A stretch of DNA of 64,000 nucleotides. It comes from Streptomyces sp. Q6 (lineage in GTDB: Bacteria > Actinomycetota > Actinomycetes > Streptomycetales > Streptomycetaceae). Below are positions 51,964-62,404 of the stretch, one piece after another. How positions within the stretch are numbered: position 1 is the first letter of the stretch; each line of letters begins with the position of its first letter. The position numbers were made by a program, and so were the translations under genes. The DNA lies in contig NZ_CP146022.1 of the NCBI RefSeq assembly GCF_036967205.1, positions 3,410,001 to 3,474,000 of the forward strand, in the 5' to 3' direction. Under the pieces are notes generated by a model, which made no database searches, was not told the origin of the DNA, and saw only the letters and a program-made list of their open reading frames with translations.

Positions 51964-52632
51964 ATGAAGCTTCTGTCTCTCAACCTGGGCCGTCGCGAGG
52001 CCGTGGAGTACACCGACCAGCCGGAGGGCGTGACCGGCATCGACAAGCGGCCGGTCGAGGGCCCGGTGCGGGTCACCGCGCCCGGGGCCAAGGGGACCGG
52101 CGCGAGCGGGCTGGCCGGGGACGCGGTGTGCGACACCCGCCACCACGGCGGCGACGACCAGGCCGTCTACGCGTACGCGCGCGAGGACCTCGACGCCTGG
52201 GAGCGGACCCTGGGGCGGCCGCTGCCGAGCGGCGTGTTCGGCGAGAACCTCACCACCGAGGGCGTCGACATCACCGGCGCGAAGATCGGCGAGCGCTGGC
52301 GCGTCGGCCCCGACCTGGTCCTGGAGGTCACCTCGGGCCGGATCCCGTGCCGCACCTTCCAGGGGCACCTGGGCGAGCGCGGCTGGGTCAAGCGGTTCAC
52401 GCAGGAGGGCGTTCCGGGGGCGTATCTGCGGGTGATCGAGCCGGGTGAGATCCGCGCGGGCGACGCGATCGAGGTGATCCACCGGCCCGACCACGAGGTG
52501 ACGGTGGCGTTCCAGTTCCGGGCCGTGACGACCGAGCGGCCGCTGCTGCCCCGGCTGCTCGTGGCGGCGGACGCGCTGCACGCGGAGACGGTGCGGCAGG
52601 CGCGCGCGTACGTGACGAAGCACGGCCTGTAG
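51964..52632 (+). CDS. MOSC-domain protein, YiiM-type
   Basis: A 222-residue protein with a beta-rich MOSC domain. Landmarks: VCDTRHHGGDDQAVYAYARE, PSGVFGENLTTEGVDITGAK, IGERWRVGPDLVLEVTSGRI and the conserved cysteine in PCRTFQGHLGE. YiiM-type MOSC proteins bind molybdenum cofactor and reduce N-hydroxylated compounds. The order HGGxxQAVYAY then FGENLT is diagnostic. ATG 51964; divergent from the LysR gene. Confidence 0.9.
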   Translation: MKLLSLNLGRREAVEYTDQPEGVTGIDKRPVEGPVRVTAPGAKGTGASGLAGDAVCDTRHHGGDDQAVYAYAREDLDAWERTLGRPLPSGVFGENLTTEGVDITGAKIGERWRVGPDLVLEVTSGRIPCRTFQGHLGERGWVKRFTQEGVPGAYLRVIEPGEIRAGDAIEVIHRPDHEVTVAFQFRAVTTERPLLPRLLVAADALHAETVRQARAYVTKHGL

Positions 52633-52739
52633 GGGGGTCCGGCCGGGGAAACCCCCGGTGCCGTACGGGGGTCGGGTCAGGGGCGGGTGGGGGGTCGCCC
52701 CCGATGTGGGCGGGCCGGGGGCGGCGCGACGCTCGACGC

Positions 52740-54290
52740 ATGACTCCGAAGACCCGGAAGACACCCAAGGCCCGCCTGAAGCGGGTCCTCCTCGTGCTCG
52801 GCTCGCTCGTCGCCGTCCTCGCGCTCGCGGTGGGCGGCGGCGTGCTGTGGCTGTGGAGCGACGCGAAGGTGAGCACGGCGGGCCGGGCGGAGTTCCGCAA
52901 CGAACTGGCGGTGCCGCCGCTCGCGCCGTCGCACATCGACGAGAAGGACGGCGCGCGCGTCTTCGACCTGCGGATGCGCGAGGGCGAGAAGGAGTTCAGG
53001 CCCGGCAGGAGGACGGCCACGTGGGGCTTCGACGGGGATTTCCTCGGGCCGACCCTGCGCGCCGAGCGCGGCGAGAAGGTCAGGGTCCGCGTGCGCAACG
53101 AGCTCGACGAGGCGTCCAGCGTGCACTGGCACGGCATGCATCTGCCCGCCCGGATGGACGGCGGCCCGCACCAGATGATCGAGCCCGGCGCCGAGTGGAC
53201 CCCGCGGTGGACCGTGGACCAGCCCGCCGCCACCCTCTGGTACCACCCCCATCCGCACGGGCGGACCGAGCGCCACGTCCAGCGGGGGCTCGCCGGGATG
53301 TTCCTGGTGGACGACGAGCGCAGCGAACGGCTCGCGCTGCCCCGGACGTACGGGGTCGACGATCTGCCGGTGATCGTGCAGGACGTGAAGTTCGACGGGG
53401 CCGGCTTCGACCACGGGCACGGGCTGATGCGGTCGGTCGGCTTCCTCGGTGACCGGACCATGGTCAACGGCACCCTCGACCCGTACCGGGTGGTGCGCGA
53501 CGAGCGGGTCCGGCTGCGGCTGCTCAACGCGTCGACGGCACGGACGTACGCCTTCGGGTTCGCGGACGGCCGGGACGTCGCGCTCGTGGGGACGGACGGC
53601 GGGCTCCTGGAGCGGCCGGCCACGCTGGACCGGATCCGGCTGTCGCCCGGGGAGCGGGCCGAGATCGTGGTGCGGATGGCGCCCGGTGAGCGGGCCGTGC
53701 TGCGCAGCTTCCCGCAGGACGGCTACGGGGACGCGTGGCAGCGGCGGTTCGCGGGCGGCGACGACTCCTTCGACGTGTTGCAGCTGCGCGCGGCGGACCG
53801 GCTCCGGCCCTCCCCCGCGATCCCGTCCCGGCTGGGCGAGTTGGAGCTGCCCGACGCCCGGGACGCCGTGCGCGGACGGGACTTCGAGCTGCGGATGAGC
53901 GGCATCAACGGGCGGGCCATGGACATGGGCCGGATCGACGAGACGGTCACGCGCGGCACCACCGAGGTGTGGACCGTGCGCAACGACAACGGGATGCCGC
54001 ACAACTTCCATGTGCACGACGTGCAGTTCAGGGTCGTCGAGGTCGACGGGGAGGCGCCGCCGCCCGAGCTGCGCGGCCGCAAGGACACCGTGTTCCTGCC
54101 GAGCGGGACGACGATGAGGCTGGCGCTGCGGTTCGACGGGGGACCGGAGTTCGCCGATCCCGAGGTGCCGTTCATGTACCACTGCCATCTGCTGTACCAC
54201 GAAGACGGCGCAATGATGGGGCAGTTCGTGGTCGTCGACCAGGGGCAGCGGGCGCGGACGCCGGGCTCCGGTGATCACGGGCACCACTGA
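52740..54290 (+). CDS. multicopper oxidase, CueO/SpoA type
   Basis: A 516-residue exported or membrane-tethered copper enzyme. One N-terminal helix (VLLVLGSLVAVLALAVGGGV) follows a basic start. Copper ligands are all present: SVHWHGMHLPARMDGGP, LWYHPHPHGRTERHVQRGLA, MPHNFHVHDVQF and YHCHLLYHEDGAMMGQFVVV, the last holding the type 1 Cys with HCHxxxHxxxxM. Members oxidise Cu(I), bilirubin or phenols; the substrate is not determined. It is followed 19 bp later by an SDR gene. ATG 52740 begins MTPKTRKTPKAR. Confidence 0.93.
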   Translation: MTPKTRKTPKARLKRVLLVLGSLVAVLALAVGGGVLWLWSDAKVSTAGRAEFRNELAVPPLAPSHIDEKDGARVFDLRMREGEKEFRPGRRTATWGFDGDFLGPTLRAERGEKVRVRVRNELDEASSVHWHGMHLPARMDGGPHQMIEPGAEWTPRWTVDQPAATLWYHPHPHGRTERHVQRGLAGMFLVDDERSERLALPRTYGVDDLPVIVQDVKFDGAGFDHGHGLMRSVGFLGDRTMVNGTLDPYRVVRDERVRLRLLNASTARTYAFGFADGRDVALVGTDGGLLERPATLDRIRLSPGERAEIVVRMAPGERAVLRSFPQDGYGDAWQRRFAGGDDSFDVLQLRAADRLRPSPAIPSRLGELELPDARDAVRGRDFELRMSGINGRAMDMGRIDETVTRGTTEVWTVRNDNGMPHNFHVHDVQFRVVEVDGEAPPPELRGRKDTVFLPSGTTMRLALRFDGGPEFADPEVPFMYHCHLLYHEDGAMMGQFVVVDQGQRARTPGSGDHGHH

Positions 54291-54309
54291 TGCTCACTAA
54301 CCTTGACGC

Positions 54310-55083
54310 ATGACTACGGCACTGATCACGGGATCCACCGCGGGCATCGGCGCCGCGTTCGCCCGGCGCCTCGCCGCCGACGGGCACAACCTGGTGCTCG
54401 TCGCGCGCGACACGAAGCGGCTGCGGGAGCAGGCGACGGAGCTGCACGACGGGCACGGCATCGAGGCCGAGGTGCTCACCGCCGACCTGTCCACGGACGA
54501 GGGGATCGCGGCGGTCGAGGCGCGCCTCCAGGACCGTAAGGCGGCCGTCGACCTCCTCGTCAACAACGCCGGGTTCGGCAACAAGGGGCACTACCTCGAA
54601 GTCCCCATGGCCGACGAGCTGACGATGCTGAAGGTGCACTGCGAGGCGGTGCTGCGGCTGACGTCGGCGGCGACCGCGGTGATGCGCGAGCGCGGGCGGG
54701 GCGGCGTGGTCAATGTGGCGTCGGTCGCGGCGTTCGTGCCGCGCGGCACGTACGGGGCGTCGAAGGCGTGGGTCGTGCAGTTCACGCAGGGCGCGGCGAA
54801 GGACCTCGCGGGCAGCGGGGTCCGGCTGATGGCGCTGTGCCCGGGGTTCGTGCGGACGGAGTTCCACGAGCGGGCCGGGATGGGCACGGGCAACATCCCG
54901 AAGTGGATGTGGCTCGACGCGGACAAGCTGGTGGCCGCAGCCCTGTCCGACCTGGCCCGCGGCAAGTCGCTCTCGATCCCCGACCCGCGGTACAAGGCGC
55001 TGATGGGCGTGGTGAAGGTGACGCCGCGCGCGCTGCTCGGCGGGATCACGTCACGTACGGGACGGAAGTACGGGCCGCAGTAG
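54310..55083 (+). CDS. short-chain dehydrogenase/reductase
   Basis: A 257-residue classical SDR. Cofactor motif TGSTAGIGAAFARRL (TGxxxGIG), NNAG in LLVNNAGFGNKGHYL, catalytic Ser in VVNVASVAAFVPRG and YGASKAW (YxxxK). The basic residue in LVARDTKRL suggests preference for NADPH. The protein ends LGGITSRTGRKYGPQ, a tail typical of Streptomyces SDRs. Substrate unknown. It lies close behind the multicopper oxidase and is convergent with groEL. Confidence 0.9.
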   Translation: MTTALITGSTAGIGAAFARRLAADGHNLVLVARDTKRLREQATELHDGHGIEAEVLTADLSTDEGIAAVEARLQDRKAAVDLLVNNAGFGNKGHYLEVPMADELTMLKVHCEAVLRLTSAATAVMRERGRGGVVNVASVAAFVPRGTYGASKAWVVQFTQGAAKDLAGSGVRLMALCPGFVRTEFHERAGMGTGNIPKWMWLDADKLVAAALSDLARGKSLSIPDPRYKALMGVVKVTPRALLGGITSRTGRKYGPQ

Positions 55084-55113
55084 GGCGACCTCGCGGGGCG
55101 CCCCGCGAACGGG

Positions 55114-55152
55114 CGAGGCCCGGCCCCCGCGCGCTGCGGGAACCGGGCCTCG
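55114..55152. terminator. bidirectional terminator
   Basis: Arms 55114-55123 and 55143-55152 form a perfect 10-bp outer stem enclosing a second 5-bp stem (55126-55130 with 55136-55140), between the convergent SDR and groEL genes. Confidence 0.85.
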
Positions 55153-55165
55153 GGAACAGCTCGGG

Positions 55166-56803
<1,638 letters not shown>

Positions 56804-56923
56804 TCAGCCCTCTCGGAAAACTCGGGGTGAAGCTTGATGTGGAGCTCGGTGCAGAGCCCTGTTCCAACGCACCGCGCCCCTGACCCCGGCTCGTTGAAGA
56901 TCGCGGGTGCCAGGGGCGCGGTT

Positions 56924-56945
56924 CGAAGCAGACCGATCTGCTTCG
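56924..56945 (-). promoter_or_regulatory. groES-groEL1 intercistronic hairpin
   Basis: A perfect 9-bp stem (56924-56932 with 56937-56945, loop CCGA) starts 7 bp past the groES stop. It could be a partial terminator or an mRNA-processing or stability site giving different groES and groEL1 levels. Confidence 0.6.
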
Positions 56946-56951
56946 GGGGTT

Positions 56952-57260
56952 CTACTTCTCGACGATCGCGAGCACGTCGCGAGCCGAGAGGACGAGGTAC
57001 TCCTCGCCGTTGTACTTGACTTCGGTGCCGCCGTACTTGCTGTACAGCACGATGTCGCCGGTCTTCACGTCGAGCGGAAGGCGCTCGCCGTTCTCGAAGC
57101 GGCCCGGGCCCACGGCCAGGACGACGCCCTCCTGGGGCTTCTCCTTGGCGGTGTCCGGAATGACCAGGCCAGAGGCCGTGGTCTGCTCGGCGTCGAGCGG
57201 CTGGACCACAATGCGGTCCTCGAGCGGCTTGATGGCAACCTTGGAGCTGGTGGTCGTCAC
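56952..57260 (-). CDS. groES: 10-kDa co-chaperonin GroES
   Basis: A 102-residue co-chaperonin from a GTG start. The family pattern [20 protein letters not shown] leads into the mobile loop [15 protein letters not shown], then [20 protein letters not shown] and [19 protein letters not shown]. First gene of the heat-shock operon with groEL1. The upstream promoter carries two CIRCE boxes, predicting HrcA repression. Confidence 0.97.
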   Translation of the reverse strand: MTTTSSKVAIKPLEDRIVVQPLDAEQTTASGLVIPDTAKEKPQEGVVLAVGPGRFENGERLPLDVKTGDIVLYSKYGGTEVKYNGEEYLVLSARDVLAIVEK

Positions 57261-57357
57261 GATCCGGTCTCCCCCTTCGGAGATCTCACGGGGTTAACAG
57301 TCTGAGGTGGCGACCAGGTGGATCCGTCGTCGCGGGTGCCGGACCTGCCCGTCGCTG

Positions 57358-57384
57358 TTGGCACTCTCCAGTGGTGAGTGCCAG
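57358..57384. promoter_or_regulatory. CIRCE element, promoter-proximal copy
   Basis: TTGGCACTC-N9-GAGTGCCAG agrees with the HrcA-binding consensus TTAGCACTC-N9-GAGTGCTAA except for end positions. It overlaps the expected transcription start of groES on the minus strand. Confidence 0.92.
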
Positions 57385-57389
57385 GGCCG

Positions 57390-57419
57390 AGACTATGACC
57401 GCGATTAGCACTCGGTCAA
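57390..57419 (-). promoter_or_regulatory. groES: groES promoter
   Basis: On the minus strand TTGACC (57419-57414) and TAGTCT (57395-57390) are separated by 18 bp, a good vegetative-sigma promoter. The -35 lies within the distal CIRCE box, so HrcA binding would exclude polymerase. Confidence 0.8.
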
Positions 57420-57431
57420 GCGGAGTGCCAA
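57405..57431. promoter_or_regulatory. CIRCE element, distal copy
   Basis: TTAGCACTC-N9-GAGTGCCAA is almost a perfect CIRCE operator and contains the groES -35 hexamer in its spacer. Confidence 0.94.
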
Positions 57432-57535
57432 TCGACGGCGGCGCGGCGGGGCATTTCGGTCGGTCGCGGGGCACGGATCGATCTCGGTCGGGGGCTTCGG
57501 AGCCGGAGCCCGGGGTTCCGTACGAGGCTCGGGGC

Positions 57536-57835
57536 ATGGCCGGTCACTACCGCACTCCGCGCTCCCGCTGGGGAGACGCCGCGCTGGCGCTGTTCGTGCT
57601 GTTCGTGGACGCGCTGGCCTGCCTGACCGCGGCCGTGTGGCTGTGGGCCGCCCACGTCCCCGTGGAGGGGGTGCTGTGGGCGCTCCTCGCCCTCGCCGTC
57701 CTGGTCGTCGCCTCGGCCTTCGCGTTCGGCGGCCGGGCGGGCCTGCCCGTCACGGCGGGCGTCCAGGTCGTCGCCGGGTTCGCGCTCGGCCTCCTGGTCC
57801 TGGCCTCGTACGCCGCGTCGCACCGCGGTCACTGA
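57536..57835 (+). CDS. small three- or four-helix membrane protein
   Basis: A 99-residue hydrophobic protein (MAGHYRTPRSRWGD, then ALALFVLFVDALACLTAAVW, GVLWALLALAVLVVASAFAF, and VVAGFALGLLVLASYAA). The basic N-terminus faces the cytoplasm. No family name is recognised. ATG 57536 gives the first plausible start after the CIRCE region; ribosome site GAGG nearby. It is transcribed away from groES. Confidence 0.7.
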   Translation: MAGHYRTPRSRWGDAALALFVLFVDALACLTAAVWLWAAHVPVEGVLWALLALAVLVVASAFAFGGRAGLPVTAGVQVVAGFALGLLVLASYAASHRGH

Positions 57836-57855
57836 GCCCGGCCGGGGAGGGACGG

Positions 57856-58766
57856 TCAGAGGTAGTCCTCCAACCGCCCCACCGTGAACCCCTGTTCCTG
57901 GATGCGGCGGAGCATGCGGGTCGTCATCTGGGTCAGGGTCGTGCCCTTGAGGTCGGCCGGGCCGCGGAAGTGGGTCAGGATGATGTCGCCGGGGTGCAGG
58001 CGGTCGCCGCCGTCGGCGTAGCGGAGGTCGTGGATCTGCATCGAGGCGCGCCACAGGACGATCGCGTCGATGCCGCAGGCGCCCGCCGCCCGCAGGGTGT
58101 CCGCGTCGTAGTTGCCGTAGGGCGGGCGGAGCAGCCGCGGGGCCGTGCCGAAGCGGGACCTGAGCCGGTCCTGCTGGCCGCAGATCTCGGCGTGCTGCCC
58201 GACGTAGCCGAGGCCGGGCAGGAACGGGTGCGTGAGGGTGTGGTTCTCGACCTCCGCGCCCAGCCGCCGCAGCGTGCCGAAGTGCCCGTAGCCGGGGGCC
58301 GCCACGGAGTGCGTGAGGAACATCGAGATCGGCAGCCGCAGGTCGCGGACCAGGTCGACGAAGCGGGGGTCCTTCTCAGCCCCGTCGTCGTAGGTGAGGA
58401 AGACGACCTTGTCCCGGGTGGGGACGCGGTCGACGACCGGGGGGACCGCCCCCGGTCCGCGGGGCGGGAGCACCCCGTGGGCGGGGGGTTCCGGCGCCGG
58501 CGCCAGCGGGGCGGCGAGGCCCCAGCGCCGGTGGGCGTCCGGTGCGGCGGGAGCCGCCGGGACCGGCGCGGCGGGGGCCGCCGGGGCCCCGCCGCGCCGG
58601 CCGACGGCCGCGGGTGGTGGCGGACCTTCTGCGCCGCCTTCCTGCCCATCCGCTCGATCGGGTCGACGGACTGCGCGCACCCGGTGAGCAGCGCGGCGGC
58701 CAGGGCGCAGCCGACGAGCCGCACCCCGGCCGACCGGACGGCCGCCCCCGCCCCGAGGCCTGTCAC
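57856..58766 (-). pseudogene. polysaccharide deacetylase lipoprotein, frameshifted
   Basis: NodB-fold deacetylase expected on the outer face of the membrane. The GTG start at 58766 overlaps the stop of the upstream deacetylase gene (GTGA) and opens a lipoprotein signal, VRLVGCALAAALLTGCAQSV. The frame breaks after about AAQKVRHHPRPSAGAAG and the catalytic domain lies in the next frame: VVFLTYDDGAEKDP, NHTLTHPFLPGLGY, LLRPPYGNYDADTL and ILTHFRGPADLKGT. One added base between 58587 and 58614, most simply in the CCCC run at 58587-58590, restores about 303 residues. Metal-binding Asp and His residues are intact. Confidence 0.82.
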
Positions 58767-59722
58767 AGGTAGTCCTCCAGGCGGGCCACCGCGTACCCCT
58801 TGTCGGTCAGGTACTTCATGAGCATCCGGATCATGTCGGGCATCGTGCCCTTCCAGTCCTCGCGTCCGCGGAAATGCGTGAGGAGGATGTCGCCCGGATG
58901 GATGTCCCGGTCCCACTCCCGGTAGTCCATACGGTCCACGAACGCCTCGGCGTTCCAGATGGGCGCGTACTTGATGCCGCAGGCCTTCGCGGCCTTGAGG
59001 GTGTCCTGGTTGTAGTTGCCGAACGGCGCCCGGAAGAGGGTCGGCCGTTTGCCGTACTTCTTCTCGATGACGTCCTGCATGCCGCAGATCTCGTGCTTCT
59101 GCCGCGCGTAGGAGAGCCCCGGCAGATACGGGTGGTGCAGCGTGTGGTTGTTGAGGCCGACGCCCGTCGCCTGCATCTTCTTGAAGTAGTCGTACTCGGG
59201 CCTGACCTCGGCGTCGGTCAGGAAGGCCGTGTACGGGATCTTCAGGTCGCTCATCATCTTCAGGAACTTCGGGTCCTTCTCGGCCCCGTCGTCGATGGTG
59301 AGGAAGACGACCTTGTCCTTGGTGGGGACCGTCGTGAAGACCGGCGGCAGGCCGAGTTCCTCCTGCCCGTCGACCTCGAAGCCCTTGCGCGCCTTGATGA
59401 CCGGCTTCCGGGCGGGCGGGCGCGGGGCGGCGAGCGGCACCTTCGCGAGGCCCCAGCGCCGGGCGGCGGCCGCGCGCTGCGCCTGCTGGGCCTTGAGCTG
59501 GGTGGCGTACGCGTCGAGCGCGCGGGCCGGCGGGGCCTGGAGGGGCTGCTGACCGGCGGCCGGCCGGACCGCGTCGTCGGCGCCGCCCGCGCAGCCCGTG
59601 GCGAGCGCGCAGCCGACGAGGGCGGCGGCCGCGGCCCGGATCGCGGTTCTCCTCCGGCTCCTGGCCCGTCGCGTACGAGACCGCTTCACGGCGATTTCTT
59701 CGTTTTGTCGTACTAGTTGCAT
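58763..59722 (-). CDS. polysaccharide deacetylase lipoprotein
   Basis: A 319-residue exported NodB-fold enzyme. A basic start (KRSRTRRARSRRRTAIR) precedes a lipobox in AAAALVGCALATGCAGGA. The catalytic motifs are VVFLTIDDGAEKDPKFL (Asp-Asp), NHTLHHPYLPGLSY (His pair), LFRAPFGNYNQDTL and ILLTHFRGREDWKG. Its probable substrate is N-acetylated wall polysaccharide, though the group is not resolved by sequence. ATG 59722 has GAGGA upstream; GTG 59689 is an alternative. Overlaps the second deacetylase, a tandem duplicate, by GTGA. Confidence 0.9.
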   Translation of the reverse strand: MQLVRQNEEIAVKRSRTRRARSRRRTAIRAAAAALVGCALATGCAGGADDAVRPAAGQQPLQAPPARALDAYATQLKAQQAQRAAAARRWGLAKVPLAAPRPPARKPVIKARKGFEVDGQEELGLPPVFTTVPTKDKVVFLTIDDGAEKDPKFLKMMSDLKIPYTAFLTDAEVRPEYDYFKKMQATGVGLNNHTLHHPYLPGLSYARQKHEICGMQDVIEKKYGKRPTLFRAPFGNYNQDTLKAAKACGIKYAPIWNAEAFVDRMDYREWDRDIHPGDILLTHFRGREDWKGTMPDMIRMLMKYLTDKGYAVARLEDYL

Positions 59723-59804
59723 GGCGCCGGATCCTCGCAGCTCACAGCCCTGATCGAGGGCCGACACCGCGGCCGGGCGCGCGTCGTCCTCCGACTGGCC
59801 CACA

Positions 59805-61043
59805 ATGGTCCGGGTGAGCTCCTTCTCCACCGCCGAAGCCTTCAGCGCCCTCCTGTCCCCCGAGGGCCGGGCCCTGCTCGACGAACTCCGCGACCACGAC
59901 CCCGCCCAGGAGCTCGCCCTCGCCACGCGCCTGCGCCGCGACCACCCCGCCGAGCTGGTCTCCGCCGCGCTCGCGCAGGCGCGGCTGCGGCAGCGGGCGG
60001 CGGCGAAGTTCGGCGCCGAGGACGCGGCCCGGATGTTCTTCACGCCGAACGGTGTCGAGCAGGCGACCCGGACCAGCGTGGCCACCCACCGCGCGGAGTC
60101 GTTCAAGGCGCTCGGCGTGACGTCCGTCGCCGATCTGTGCTGCGGCATCGGCGGCGACGCGATCGCGCTCGCCCGCGCCGGGATCTCCGTCCTCGCCGTC
60201 GACCGCGACCCGCTGACCTGCGCCGTCGCACGGGCCAACGCCGAGGCGCTGGGCCTCACGGACCTCATCGAGGTACGGGAGGCGGATGTGACGGAGGTCG
60301 ACACGGCCGCGTACGACGCCGTGTTCGTGGACCCGGCGCGGCGCTCCGACAAGCGAGCGGCAGGTGCCGCGCGCGGCGCGTCCTCGCGCGGTGGCGGGCG
60401 GATCTTCGACCCCGAGGCCTACTCGCCGCCGCTGTCCTGGGCCGTCGCCACCGCCCTGAAGGCCCCGCGCGCCGCCCTGAAGATCGCGCCGGGCATCCCG
60501 CACGAGGCGATCCCGGAGAGCGCCGACGCCGAGTGGATCTCGGACGGGGGTGACGTGAAGGAGGCCGTGCTGTGGTTCGGCACGGCGCCGGGGACGATGC
60601 GGGCGACGCTGCTCCCCGGGCCGCGGGCGCTGGTCGGACGCGGGCTGCCGGATCCCGCCGTCCGTTCCGTGGGGCGGTACCTGTACGAGCCGGACGGCGC
60701 CGTCATCCGGGCGCATCTGGTCGCCGAGGTCGCCGAGGAGGTCGGCGGCGGGCTGATCGACGAGACCATCGCGTACGTCACCTCCGACGAGCTGCACCCC
60801 ACCGGGTACGCGTCGGCGTACGAGATCACCGATCAACTCCCCTTCAACGTGAAGAAGTTGAAGGCGCTGCTGCGGGAGCGGGAGGTGGGGGTGCTGACCG
60901 TGAAGAAGCGCGGGTCGGCGGTGGAGCCGGAGGAGCTGCGGCGCAAGGCCATGCCGAAGCCCTTCGGGAAGCGGGCGGCGACGGTGTTCCTGACCCGGGT
61001 CGCGGGGGCTCCCGTGATGCTGGTGGGGGCACCTGTCCGCTGA
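59805..61043 (+). CDS. class I SAM methyltransferase with THUMP-like domain
   Basis: A 412-residue cytoplasmic protein. SAM-binding motif SVADLCCGIGGDAIALARAG, motif II VLAVDRDPLTCAVARANAE and the putative catalytic AVFVDPARRS are in the centre. The C-terminal 130 residues (VGRYLYEPDGAVIRAHLVAE, YVTSDELHPTGYASAYEI) match the THUMP-like domain of actinobacterial RNA or protein methyltransferase homologues. A nucleic-acid substrate is likely but untested. GTG/ATG start at 59805; a few residues in, VSSFSTAEAF is an alternative. Confidence 0.87.
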   Translation: MVRVSSFSTAEAFSALLSPEGRALLDELRDHDPAQELALATRLRRDHPAELVSAALAQARLRQRAAAKFGAEDAARMFFTPNGVEQATRTSVATHRAESFKALGVTSVADLCCGIGGDAIALARAGISVLAVDRDPLTCAVARANAEALGLTDLIEVREADVTEVDTAAYDAVFVDPARRSDKRAAGAARGASSRGGGRIFDPEAYSPPLSWAVATALKAPRAALKIAPGIPHEAIPESADAEWISDGGDVKEAVLWFGTAPGTMRATLLPGPRALVGRGLPDPAVRSVGRYLYEPDGAVIRAHLVAEVAEEVGGGLIDETIAYVTSDELHPTGYASAYEITDQLPFNVKKLKALLREREVGVLTVKKRGSAVEPEELRRKAMPKPFGKRAATVFLTRVAGAPVMLVGAPVR

Positions 61044-61055
61044 GGTTCCGGGGCC

Positions 61056-62354
61056 TCACTCCTCACGGTCCCCCGGCCGACGCCGGGAGGTGCCCCCTGA
61101 GGGGCTCGACCGGGCCAGCAGGAGCTGACGCTCGCGCGCGTTGCGGGTCAGCGACGCCGCGCGGGCGAACTCCTCACGGGCCTCCGCCACGCGCCCCAGC
61201 CGCTCCAGCAGATCGCCCCGCACGCTCGGCAGCAAGTGGTAGTCCCGCAGGGCGGGTTCGTCGCACAGGGCGTCCACGATCGCCAGCGCCGCCTGCGGTC
61301 CTTGCGTCATCGACACCGCCACCGCCCGGTTGAGCTCGATGACCGGGGAGGGGGCGCGGGCCGCGAGGAGGGCGTAGAGCGCGGCGATCTGGCGCCAGTT
61401 GGTGTCGGCGTACGTGTACGCGCGGGCGTGACAGGCGGCGATCGCGGCCTGGAGGGCGTACGGCCCCGGCGGCCCCGAGGACACCGCCTCCGCGCGGGTC
61501 AGCGCCGCGAATCCGCGCCGGATGAGCATCGGGTTCCAGCGCCCGCGGCTCTGGTCCCTGAGCAGGACGGGCGTGCCGTCGGGGGCCGTGCGGGCGGCCG
61601 AGCGCGAGCACTGGAGCTCCAACAGCGCGGCCAGGCCGTGCACTTCGGGCTCCTTGGGCATCAGCGACTGGAGGACGCGGGCCAGGCGCAGGGCGTCCTC
61701 GCACAGCCCCGGGCGCAGGTAGTCGTCGCCCGCCGTGGCCGCGTACCCCTCGTTGAAGATGAGGTAGATGACCTCCAGGACCGAGCCGAGCCGGGCCTCG
61801 CGGTCGGGGCCGTACGGGACCTCGAAGGCGACGTTCCTGGTGGCCAGGGTGCGCTTCGCGCGGACGATGCGCTGGGCGACCGTCGCCTCGGGGGCGAGGA
61901 CCGCGCGGGCGATCTCGGCGGTGGTCAGGCCGCCGAGCAGGCGCAGCGTGAGCGCGACGCGGGCCTCGGCGGACAGCACGGGGTGGCAGCTCATGAAGAC
62001 GAGCCGCAGGAGGTCGTCGTCGATGTCGTCGGGGTCGGTGGCGACGCCCACCTCCTCGTACGCGAACTCCGTGGCCCGGCCGACCTCTTCGAGCTTGCGG
62101 GCGTAGTTCTCGCGGCGCCGCACGAGGTCGACGGCGCGGTGCTTGGCGGTGGCCGTGAGCCAGGCGCCCGGGTTGTCGGGGACGCCGGACCCGGGCCACT
62201 TCTCCAGCGCGGCGACCAGCGCGTCCTGCGCCAGGTCCTCCGCGATGCCGACGTCCCGCACGATGCGGGTGACGGCGGCGATGACGCGGGGCGCCTCCAT
62301 GCGGAAGACGGTCTCGACGGTGCTGTGGGCCGTGGCATTGTGTCGCTCTGTCAC
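61056..62354 (-). CDS. ECF42-type RNA polymerase sigma factor with C-terminal TPR-like domain
   Basis: A 432-residue sigma factor, much longer than simple ECFs. Region 2 is AAVTRIVRDVGIAEDLAQDA and LTATAKHRAVDLVRRRENY; region 4 is LRLLGGLTTAEIARAVLAPE with AQRIVRAKRTL. The C-terminal 220 residues (VIYLIFNEGYAATAGDDYLR, IELNRAVAVSMTQGPQAALA) are helical repeats of the SigJ/DUF6596 type. Group ECF42 factors are usually encoded beside DGPF/YCII proteins, and such a gene lies 50 bp upstream here. No anti-sigma factor is adjacent; the C-domain is thought to take over regulation. Confidence 0.9.
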   Translation of the reverse strand: MTERHNATAHSTVETVFRMEAPRVIAAVTRIVRDVGIAEDLAQDALVAALEKWPGSGVPDNPGAWLTATAKHRAVDLVRRRENYARKLEEVGRATEFAYEEVGVATDPDDIDDDLLRLVFMSCHPVLSAEARVALTLRLLGGLTTAEIARAVLAPEATVAQRIVRAKRTLATRNVAFEVPYGPDREARLGSVLEVIYLIFNEGYAATAGDDYLRPGLCEDALRLARVLQSLMPKEPEVHGLAALLELQCSRSAARTAPDGTPVLLRDQSRGRWNPMLIRRGFAALTRAEAVSSGPPGPYALQAAIAACHARAYTYADTNWRQIAALYALLAARAPSPVIELNRAVAVSMTQGPQAALAIVDALCDEPALRDYHLLPSVRGDLLERLGRVAEAREEFARAASLTRNARERQLLLARSSPSGGTSRRRPGDREE

Positions 62355-62404
62355 GACCCACCATCAGACACCGCTTCCGGCCGGAGTCCAAGGTTCGGCG
62401 TCCG

